Shown: positions 32,201-41,342 of the stretch, piece after piece
Numbering within the stretch: the first letter of the stretch is position 1
How the letters are laid out: each line of letters starts with the position of its first letter
Origin: Paralichthys olivaceus
Taxonomy: Eukaryota > Chordata > Actinopteri > Pleuronectiformes > Paralichthyidae
DNA length: 64,000 nucleotides
Direction: 5' to 3'
NCBI RefSeq assembly: GCF_024713975.1
Contig: NC_091105.1
Span: 24,945,439 to 25,009,438 of the forward strand
Notes under the pieces: generated by a model
The model's database searches: none
What the model was told of the DNA's origin: nothing
Seen by the model: the letters and a program-made list of their open reading frames with translations, nothing else
Position numbers and translations under genes: made by a program

Positions 32201-33217
32201 GGGAGAGCAGGACTAGGTTGTGGTCTGATCTGCCCAGTGGTGGCAGGGCAGTGGAGCTGTATGCATCCTTAACATTTGCATACAGCAGGTCCAAAGTCTT
32301 ATTGTCACGGGTGGCACATTTTACAAACTGGAAGAATGTTGGGAGTGTGGATGAGAGGGAAGCATGGTTAAAGTCGCCTGTGATGACGATGAAGGCCCCG
32401 GGGTGTTGTGTCTGTAATCCTGCAGTTACAGTGTGGATGACGTCACACGCTGCTGCTGCGTTCCCAGATGGAGGAATATAAACAGTGATGGCGAAAACAC
32501 TGGTAAACTCCCTCGGCAAATAATATGGACGAAGTCCGACTGCGACGAGCTCGATGTCCGGGTTGCATACACGCTGTTTGACGGTGACGTACCCGGGGTG
32601 ACACCACCCTCCTTTCCTCTTGCCGGTCGCGGTGGTGTCTCTGTCGGCTCGAACCGTCTGGAAGCCGGGAATGGTGACGTTGGAGTCCGGTATCTGCTCG
32701 TGCAGCCACGTTTCCGTGAGACACACAATACTGGACTCCCTGTACTCCCTCTGCGTTCTGATGAGCGCTTCCAGTTCGTCCACTTTATTTGCCAGCGACC
32801 TCACGTTTCAAGTGATAACTGCAGGGATGAAGGGCTTAAACTTCCTCTTCGCCATCCTCCGTTTAAGCCCCGCTCTACAGCCCCGCCGTCTCTTCTTTAG
32901 CTCCTCCGGGATGGTGGGTCTCTCTCCGGCCAAGAGGGGGGTGTGCCTCAGGGCCATCAGCTGGTCGCGGGTGTAAACAATGCCGGCGTGTGTTGCCGGC
33001 ATGCTTCCAGTGATCCGAAGAGACCGAAGTGCGGTTAAAAGTGATAAAAAGTGTCCAATCGGTTGCAAAAGCATCTCGTCTTTGTGCGGCACGAAGATGC
33101 ACAGAGCAGTGCAAAAATAAATATAAAAAACAAACAGCAAACGTAATAAAAACACAAAAGACCGACAGTAATACACGGAGCTGCTACGACAGGCTCCCGT
33201 TAGTACGGCGCCATCTT
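29284..33217 (-). mobile_element. Rex1/CR1-like LINE, near full length, one nonsense codon
   Basis: The 5' end (GATGGCGCC, reverse sense, at about 33209-33217) and the GATA-type 3' end at 29284-29330 are both present. A 944-residue frame (32804-29970) holds the endonuclease (CLTETWL, VITGDFNH, GRSDHNLV), a proline-rich linker, RT (DFSSAFNTIQ, GAPQGTVLSPFLF, FSDDTAIVGC) and the C-terminal domain ending near FIPTAIRLYNSS. Upstream in the same frame is the basic N-terminal segment (LLAGERPTIPEEL), separated only by TGA at complement 32808-32810, where the copy at 2.8 kb has a glycine codon. All catalytic motifs look intact, so it is a comparatively young insertion. Confidence 0.88.
29460..29800. 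repeat. AT-rich microsatellite region in the LINE 3' UTR
   Basis: Mixed (TA)n, (AAT)n, (AGT)n and ATATGAT-type simple repeats fill the 3' UTR of the minus-strand LINE. It is absent from the sister copy at 26.6-28.6 kb. Confidence 0.75.
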
Positions 33218-33992
33218 TTGATGAACAATTTACATAATACACAGTAGTATCTCACTGTGCAGGTTCTGAAAAATCCAGAGACGTCTTTGTGCAGATACAC
33301 AGGAAGGGCATGGAGAACGGTAGTGCGCTTGGTGTGGATGTCATGGATAACCTATTCAGATAAAAATAGAATTCTATATACTGCAGAGTTTACTGAACAA
33401 AGCTGATTTTAAACAGTCAAATCAAAACATATGTCCACAAATAACCTGTTCAAATCTTTAATGCAATCAGACAAATAGCAAACACAAAGTGGACTAATTG
33501 CAAATTTCAAAAAGCTCATTTGAATCATTAAACCTGTCCAATGTTCCACTGGTTCAACCTATGAAGGAAGATGGCAGTCAAGCTCAGCATAGAATGTGTT
33601 GAGCAGGTTCTGATTCATAATCCACTGTATCTCTGCATACAACTAAATTGAAGTAATAGCAAGAGGACAATACAGCAACAACACTTAAACAGTTCAATTT
33701 GAAGAATCTCACACACATTTATCAAGCAGCAAATAGCTACCAAATGAGTAAGAATCACAATTTTCACTTTAAAGAGAGAGCTGATCCATATTACCATGAG
33801 CTTGTTCACTGGTGGGCAGGACATCACTGTGGTCTGTCGGCGCAGGGGAAATGTGGTCTCCATCATCTTTCCAATGAGGGGCAGGTTCTTCTCTGTCTTC
33901 TTGACTTCTTCAACAATTGTCTGCCTCAACTGCTCAAGGCTTGAAGGATCCTTTCCTTGGGGAAAGTTGGGTAGGAAGTTGACTTCTGCTCG

Positions 33993-35216
33993 TGTAACCC
34001 CGATTAGATTTAGAGTACTAGAAAATACCGGGTTCCTTAAATGCATCGTATGGTAGTTTTTTGGCTGGTATTCAGATTTCCGCAACGCGCCTTGACCTGC
34101 AGCTCTCGGTGTGTGAAGGCGTGACACGAAAAAAAAGAGCAGAGAACTGAGAGAAGTCAGAAAAACTCTGTGCTGCTGCGAAGCACTCTGTTCTCCAATT
34201 AGCATATGATTAAGAGTTTTTAGCAGTGAACCATGAACGAGTACCTACCTCTAAGACACCGAAGTTGGTTGTAGGAGAGGCTCCGTCAGGGTGTTTTCCT
34301 CAATTTTAGAACTATTCTGACAGTTTTTTTTTTCAGGGACGATTCTGTCTGTGCCATGTGAGGAACTGCTTCATCGAGGTCCAGGACTTCATTGCTGTTC
34401 GTGGATGCCTTCTGCGTGCCAGGACGTCGACACGAGGATGCTTTCCGTACTAGGAGGGCAGTAGGAACCAAAACAAAAGGAAACCCACCTGAGAAGGTCT
34501 TTATCCATTTCTTTGCTACTTTATTCTGCTTGAAACTCAGGTTGTTTTTTGTTCTTGGGCCCAAGACTAACCAATAAATGACAGTTGACAACCAAGATAA
34601 ACTGATAACTGACTAAAACTGACATCATAAGGAAACTGAAGGTTGACAACCGAGGAACATTCAAAGTAAAATGGTTCAAACCAGTGAGACAAACAGCTTT
34701 AAGTGAATTTAAACGACTATAACTGAGAAACAGTGAAGTGGTACCACATTTATTAATTTTTTTTCCTAAAACAAAGTGCATTTGTGTATTGAAGTGTATT
34801 GAAATACTTTATTTTAGTTTTACATTCATATTGGTTGTTTAAATTGTTTCTTTGTGGTATATTTGAGTTAATTATTTTACATGAAGCTGTTCCTACTTAA
34901 ACAGAAGTTAAATGAAACTGAAAAGGATATTTATATAAAGACAATTTTCTGTTTCATAAAACTGTGGTCCTGTGTGTTGTGTGTGTGTTGGAGGTCTTAT
35001 TTACTCCCTTACAGAGCCTGCTACTGCCAATCTCCTTTCCCAAACCTAGAAGATGAGTGAGCGTGAATCTGAGTAAACCATCGATAATTCTGAGCTGAAT
35101 GGTCCTAGGTCTAAGATTTTTGATACAGACCCGAGATTTAGATATTGTAGATATTATACTTAGGTCAGCAGCATAGATCTGTTCTGTAAGAGAGAGGGAC
35201 ACACGTCCAGGTTACA
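33993..35216. mobile_element. Solo LTR (1,224 bp) with 4-bp target duplication
   Basis: The ends are TGTAACC and GGTTACA, a perfect 7-bp inverted repeat with TG...CA termini, flanked by CTCG at 33989-33992 and 35217-35220. It interrupts the second ORF of the EnSpm/CACTA-like relic between the KRPKR and AEVNFL codons, and taking it out with one copy of the duplication rejoins that frame. No internal gag-pol is present. Family and orientation are not determined. Confidence 0.8.
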
Positions 35217-35933
35217 CTCGCTTGGGTCTTTTAATATTGGAATGTGAAGGTTCATTTTCAGGAATACTCCTACTTCTTTTTCGAGCATTAACAGTGACCT
35301 CCTGACATCCAGTCCATCTCATCTTGTTCCTGTAATTGCCCACCTTAAACTTGATGCTGTTTTTCCATCCATTCCAGCCAGTCTCAGATCCTGCTTCCTT
35401 CAAGCTACAAGAGCCTCAGTAGCCATTGCAGTCTCTTTATCACTTTGGTAAACCTTAAAACCATATAAAGTAGATGCAAGCATTTCTAAAATGTCGTGCT
35501 TTAGCTCTCATCAACTTAAGGTGTCTGTTTTTCTTCTCATATTCGGCATTTCCATATTTAAGTTTCAGTTCAACATCAAGCACAAATGTGGGAACTGGAA
35601 AAGGACCTGGAGGCCACCTGCTGAGACGTTCTGGAGATGACACATCTGAAAGTAGATCAGTAGATGGAGTAGAGCTGGAGTCTTGCGAAAGTGAGATGGC
35701 ATCGTCCTTGCCATCAATGGTCACCTTTGATGTCCTGTAGATTGTGTCACTAGTTGTTTGTTCTCTAATGTGTACTTGAGCAACCTCTGGTAGAGCTGAA
35801 ACCAGAACAGAGTCAACCCTGGATACCTGAGTTTTTGGCTTGAAAAATGATGGTGCAGCAAGATGATATGCTGTCATGTGTTGGTGTCTGATTGCCATTG
35901 TCTTCAAAATATTTTTGAAATGTTGAGCGTCAT

Positions 35934-36170
35934 GCAGTGTTAATTTTGTTGACAAAGACTATGACGAAAAATAGTCGTCAACAAACCTTTTGTTATTGAA
36001 GGAGTTCTTCTTCTTCTTATTCTTTGTGACGATTTAGGGGTGTTCCAGTGCGTGAAAACTCACCGTTTTTTGCAGACGCGTCAGGTCAGGTAGTTTGGCT
36101 GAGGTCTATCCATTTTATCGGTGCGCTGATATGGGAATGATGTAATCTTGTGGTTCAAATACTACAAAGT
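35934..36170. mobile_element. hAT-like fragment within the CACTA-like relic
   Basis: CAGTGTTAATTTTGTTGAC followed by AAAGACTATGACGAAAA resembles a hAT terminal region frequent in fish. It lies between transposase segments that should be contiguous. The far end is not clear. Confidence 0.4.
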
Positions 36171-37660
36171 GAAGTACTTCAGCCAAATCATCTCTTTAAC
36201 ACAAAGAGAAAGCTCCATGGGAATGATACCTTCCAGAAGACCATGGAGTATATCTGGAGGAAACCAATGATTGTATGAAAGTAATTCAGGGACTCACGCA
36301 AGACACAGCCACCTTTAACACCAAAGTGGCTGCTCAAAGTGTCACTTTCTTGAATGGTTTGTACATGTAGGTCATGGCTGGCTTTGGTTCTCTGAGGAAA
36401 TTTCCTCTGACTTCAGTTACTTGAAACTGTTCTACAGAGCCCATACAGAATCTGCAAACATGGCCTGCTCTAAATGACTCTACAAAGTCACCTAATCCAT
36501 GAGCAGCCAGATTGTCAACAGAAACACAAAAGATGGTGCCTCTGATATTCTGACGAACTCTTTCAATGAAGACACCATCTTGTTCCAGAGTATGAACATC
36601 ACTGCTGCATATCCATACTTATAGAGGTATGTCACCAGTATTGCTAGCTGTATAGCATGTAATGCTGATGGGTATTTTGGCGGCACATTAGTGAGGACCT
36701 AATATACAGCGCAAAGTTTGTGAATTTTGCATGATGTGCCAAGCGGATTAGCAATTTCAAGATCATCAATATATAGCTGGAGTGGTAGGAGGAGATCACC
36801 TGTTGACAGTAACTCATTTTCAAGGAAATGAGAGCCATCAGAGCATGATGCATATTGACCAGATGCAGTATTTGGTTCAGTAATCTCGTTGAGAAAGTCT
36901 TTTCATTTAAAGGATAGGAACATACACACTGGTATGACCAGGTTGCTCCAACTGATACTCCACTGGCATTATACAAGGATAGTTGCACTCAATAAAGGTT
37001 TCTGCACTTGGATGAACTAAACTCAGCACCTTTAGAGGTTGATGTAGATAGAACATTGCAATCCATGACAGCAACAACTTCACTCAGTGTAGGGTCTGCA
37101 ATACTGTGACCGTTTCTCTGCAGTATGTCACTAACTGCCTCTTTGATCAATGGCTCAGATAAGGAGAAGATCTGATTCAAGTGGTCTACTCTTTCTTGAG
37201 TAGCTGTGTTTGAGACATGGAGGATAGCCTGCACCTTTAGGAATAAGGAAGACCATTTTTTTTAAGTGGATTTCTTAGACTGTCAGTGCCACACTGATCA
37301 TCATTCCCCACTTCTGTGCTCTGGCCTGGGCATTCTTCATGCAAATTATTAGTTACCTCAGAAATACTGGCTTGGAGATTATGGGGATCCTCACTGACAA
37401 TATCAGTTTGAAAGTCTGCTGCAAAACTTGCTTGGTGTGCTCTACTTTTATGGGAATTGAATGAAGAGTCCACATTTGTGCTATAGCTACAATCCTTATA
37501 TGGGCATGTCACTGTTTTCAAATGCTTTCTGAGATGACTGAAAAGGGCTGATTCAGAAAAGGGTTGCTGAAATGGGCATGAAGGGCATTTAAATAACAGA
37601 GGCCCCTGACTCTGCTCTGCACAACAGCTAAGTTGTGCTGTATGATATCTTGACAAATGA

Positions 37661-38285
37661 CTCAGTGCATTAAGTGTCTGAAATGTACAAATGCAATCAG
37701 TGTAGAGGCATCTAGGAGGGCTGATTCTGGAATAGTGGCTGTGTTGCAGCCTTTAGTGTTTAAATAACTATTCTGGAGGTGAAAGAAGCTGCTGACAAAT
37801 TACATTTCCTGATCATGTTGGAACCAGCAACCTAAAAGGCAAAAATAATTTTAGACCACCATCAAAAACTTTTAAAACCGAATTCTGTATACTTAATATA
37901 ACAATAAGTTAATAACTATTAGCTTACCAAAACATGATCATGGACTACAGCTAACACTAATTTAAAATCAATTTTTTTTTCTATATAGCGTCTATAGATG
38001 GAAAATAGCATAAGTAAAAATATAAATTAAATATAAAATAAAACTAGAAAATCTCTCCTGCCGAGACATTTTGAATGGGTGCCTTGTGCTCGTCGCCGAT
38101 GCTCGCGTACAGAGAGACACATATTATCCAGGTGTACATGAGAGACGGTGAGAGCGAAAGACATTTCCAAATGTTGCTTGATTTTTTAATCATGCATGAA
38201 TCCAGGTCGGTGACAGAGAGACTGTACCAATTTCAGAGACAGAGAGAAACCATGTTATAAGGTCTGATCACCATCCATGGCATTT
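37661..38285. other. Spacer, nothing recognised
   Basis: AT-rich sequence without supported exons or element ends precedes the minisatellite. Confidence 0.3.
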
Positions 38286-38289
38286 AATC

Positions 38290-39590
38290 TTAAAAATTCA
38301 GCCACTTTCAGGCTTCCTTGGGAACATTCTGTAACTATTTGTGGATTTTATTTCGAAAATCCAGACTCCTTCAAGCATCCTGACAACATCCCGCAACTAC
38401 CTGGGGTTTTTATTTTGAAAGTCCAGACTTTTTTGGGCTTCTTGGGAACATCCCTTAACCATCTGGGGGATTTTATTTTGAAAATCCAGCATCTCTTAGG
38501 CTTCCTGGGAACATTCTGTAACTATTTGGGAGTTTTATTTTGAAAATCCAGCGTCTTTCAGGCTTCCTGGAAACATTCTGTAACTATTTGGGGGTTTTAT
38601 TTTGAAAATCCAGCGTTTTTCAGGCTTCCTGGGAACATTCTGTAACTATTTGGGCATTTTATTTTGAAAGTCCAGCTTTTTTTAGGCTTCTTAGAAACAT
38701 TCCTTAACAATCTGGGGATTTTATTTTGAAATTCTAGCTTTTTTTTACTCTTCCTAGGAACATCCTGTAACTATTTGGGAGTTTTATTTTGAAAATCCAC
38801 TATTTTTCCAGCTCCCTGGGAACATCCTGTAACCATCTGGGGGTTATATTTTGAAAAACCAGGCTCTGTACAGCTTTCCTGGTAGCATTCTATTACTATG
38901 GGGGGGCTTATTTCAAAATAAAGGCTCTGTACAGACTTCCTGGTAACATTCTATTACAATGGGGGGGGCTATTTTCAAAATAAAGGCTCATTACCTGTTT
39001 CCTGGTAATATCCAGTTACTATTGGGGGGGTGGGGGGGCTTATTTATACACTTAAACATAAGCTCTGTACATGTTTCCTTGTAATATGGGGGGGTGGGGG
39101 GGCTTATTTTCAAAATAAAGGCTTTGTACAGTCTTCCTTGTGACATTCTATTACAATGGGGGGGGGCTTATTTTCAAAATAAAGGCTCATTACATGTTTC
39201 CTGGTAATATCCAATTACTATGGGGGGGGGGGGGGGGGGGGGTTATTTTCAAAATAAAGGCCCATTACATGTTTTCTGGTAATATCCAGTTACTATTGGG
39301 GGGGTGGGGGGGCTTATTTATACGCTGAAACATAGGCTCTGTACATGTTTCCTTGTAATATGGGGGGATGGGGGGGGGTTATTTTCAAAATAAAGGCTTT
39401 GTACAGACTTCCTTGCGACATTCTATTACAATGGGGGAGGGTTGTTTATTTTTATATTCAAAATAAAGGCTTTGTACAGACTTCCTAGTAACATTCAGTT
39501 ATAATGGGGGGGGGGCTTATTTTCAAAATAAAGGCCCATTACATGTTCCTGGTAACATCCAGTTACTATGGGGGGGGTGGGGGGGCTTAT
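38290..39590. repeat. Two-part minisatellite, ~63-bp unit, with long G runs
   Basis: The first part (about 38290-38880) is roughly nine copies of a ~63-bp unit: TTTTATTTTGAAAATCCAG, a variable T-rich stretch, AGGCTTCCTGGGAACATTCT, GTAACTATTTGGGGG. The second part (about 38880-39590) keeps the order of words but is changed: TTATTTTCAAAATAAAGGC, a TACA-containing stretch, TTCCTGGTAA, and G runs of 7 or more. The longest run is 21 G at 39222-39242. Short ORFs here only reflect the repeat. Confidence 0.9.
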
Positions 39591-39634
39591 TTTTACTTTT
39601 ATTTAAATGCTCCAAAATTTAGCAAAAACCACCA

Positions 39635-39715
39635 CCCTCACCCGGATTTGAACCCAGACTCACGTAACATGATCCAAGTGCCGCAATATATTTTTGGCCA
39701 CTGAGTGTAATTTGG
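39635..39715 (-). repeat. tRNA-like (SINE-head-like) sequence
   Basis: On the minus strand GGTTCAAATCC fits a Pol III B box, and ACTCAGTGG about 55 bp upstream fits an A box. The AGTGGCCAAAAATATATT stretch recurs (minus sense) at about 39811-39830 and, slightly changed, at 49600-49619. No complete cloverleaf was found, so this is a decayed tRNA-derived repeat at best. Confidence 0.4.
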
Positions 39716-39719
39716 GGGC

Positions 39720-40369
39720 GCTGTTTCCCCGTTTCGACAGCGGAACCGGAAATCCCTGCTCCTTAACTTTTCTCATTCATTCTCTATGGTAGTCTCTTAA
39801 CGCTACGGATGTAATATATTTTTGGCCACTTGTGAACCAAGTGTATTTTATTGGCGCTGTTTCCCCGTTTTCACATCTCTGTATTCAAAGAAGAGCATTG
39901 GCGGCAACAGTAAAGTACAGTATCAAGTTTTTTTTTAGACGTTATCATCAAGTTTGATCAACACAACTCAATTGTAAGTCAAGCTATTTTCTTCAAGTTG
40001 TCATTCCATGTTTCTCAGTGGTATTGGTGGAGGTGTCTTAGTACAGTGGTGTTACATACTGTATGTGGGTTTTTACATCCTGACCTCTTACAGTCTGTAC
40101 ATATCTGGAGGCCTTTTTAGTCTCTCACTGACACTTATCCAGAACCTTTCACTCTTTTCTCTAGATTCACAACTTTTCTTACTGTGTTTTACTGAAGCTG
40201 TTAATTGTTTATACCATCATTGCGTGAATTCTTTGCATGAAAGATTTAGGTGGAAATATTTCTGTTTCTTTTGGAAGTGATAGAATATAAGTTCTTAAAC
40301 TGTAATGACTTATATTGCTGATAGATGGATGGATGTTTACCCAAGTATAAGAATTATTATTTAAAATAC
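39720..40369. other. Spacer with GGCGCTGTTTCCCC duplicates
   Basis: GGCGCTGTTTCCCCGTTT occurs near 39718 and again near 39854, each after a TTTTTGGCCACT word, so the tRNA-like motif is locally duplicated. Nothing else is recognised. Confidence 0.4.
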
Positions 40370-40565
40370 CTCAGAATGTATCCTTTAAATTTACATCAGG
40401 AGTCTCCTCTCTCGATGCCGGCTACATTTTACACGCACATGTTTTTACAGTAGCCCAAAATGGAAAAAAAAAATCATATTTTGAGTTTTTTAAAGCAAAC
40501 ATAGGTTCTTCTACATGTTTAGAAGAGGAGGCTGAGGTGATGGGTATCCAGCTGCACTTTCTGTG
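40370..40565. repeat. Decayed relative of the MITE at 24.8 kb
   Basis: TTTTTACAGTAGCCCAAA, TTTTGAGTTTTTTAAAGC, AGGTTCTTCTACATG and GTATCCAGCTGCA follow the same order as related words at 24960-25090. The ends are lost. Confidence 0.5.
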
Positions 40566-41017
40566 CATGAAAATATTTCTTTCAGATTATTCTCAGATTT
40601 CAGATTTTGTCATTACAAAAGTTCACTTTGTGACTCTGTTATGGAAAAATTTCCACTACTGACCTTTCTGAGACACTATCCTCTGTACTGCGGGAATTGT
40701 CTTCTCAAGTCTTTCACTCGTGTATCAGATTACTTTGATGCTTGATCAACTGTTCCTGTCTGTTAGAAGTTAAACCTATCTGGTCAGGTGAGAAAACAGC
40801 TAAGCATACAGTCTACTGAGGGGATGTAACACCAAATGTCCTTGGGGGGGTTTATTGCTTTTCCTGTTGCCTGTTGACCAGCAATCCTTAAGTGTAATCT
40901 TCAATGGGTTTTTCATTACTTTAACACCCTCAACTACTTCGGGAATACAGAGAGGGGGCTTCCTCTTCTGCATAATAAAGCACACTTTGATCTATTGTTT
41001 AGGAAAACTGTTTTAAG

Positions 41018-41223
41018 TGTCATATGTCTGTCCCCTCACTTGTCATGTGACCAAAGTCATCCCCTTTCCTCACTCCTCCCATCCTAAATGTATAAAACCT
41101 CAGTCACTCACTTTGTTTAGTCAGGGCAACATTGAGTCTTATACTTTCTGTATCTGTTAATTGTTTTCCTTCCTTGCGCAAAGACATCAAGCTACGGTCT
41201 GTGGTTCTTTTTTTACTCTCTCA
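41018..41223 (+). promoter_or_regulatory. Candidate short LTR / promoter upstream of the 41-47 kb gene
   Basis: The segment begins TGTCATATG and ends CTCTCTCA, with TTAAG on both sides (41013-41017 and 41224-41228). A TATA box (TATAAAA) lies at 41091-41097. The next clear feature downstream is the splice acceptor at about 41336, just before the first start codon. It could be a solo LTR that now supplies the promoter, or a native promoter that matches an LTR pattern by chance. Confidence 0.45.
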
Positions 41224-41342
41224 TTAAGATATTAGAACAAAATATTCACAACACTGTGTGGATGTGCAAATTGTGTAAATATTCCTATTATATATTTGTA
41301 AATATTACTCTAAAATCTGTATTGTACTTTGGACAGGTGATA

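Larger units (their letters stand above)
33620..37660 (-). mobile_element. EnSpm/CACTA-like transposon relic (C2H2 transposase plus second ORF)
   Basis: Minus-strand frames in order are a zinc-finger region (37656-37237; LFKCPSCPFQQPFSES, HLRKHLKTVTCPYKDC, HKSRAH), transposase pieces (37234-36989 with VDHLNQIFSLSEPLIKEAV, then 36988-36490), a transposase C-terminus (35955-35455; AIRHQHMTAYHL, FFKP), and a second protein (35403-35212; ETGWNGWKNSIKFKVGNYRN, then after an LTR insertion 33990-33780; AEVNFLPNFPQG, LPLIGKMMETTFPLRRQ). I recall this arrangement from fish genomes, where the second protein is often annotated as SAMD3-like; the superfamily name is tentative. The GDNLG-like core is lost and many frames are broken. 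Confidence 0.6.

Noticed and set aside
38277..38543. 88-codon frame with repeated FILK and FLGT words
   Set aside because: It is a by-product of the ~63-bp minisatellite, whose unit length happens to be a multiple of three.
40008..40280. 90-codon hydrophobic frame
   Set aside because: It has no recognisable family, no splice context and low-complexity T-rich DNA; the hydrophobicity reflects base composition.
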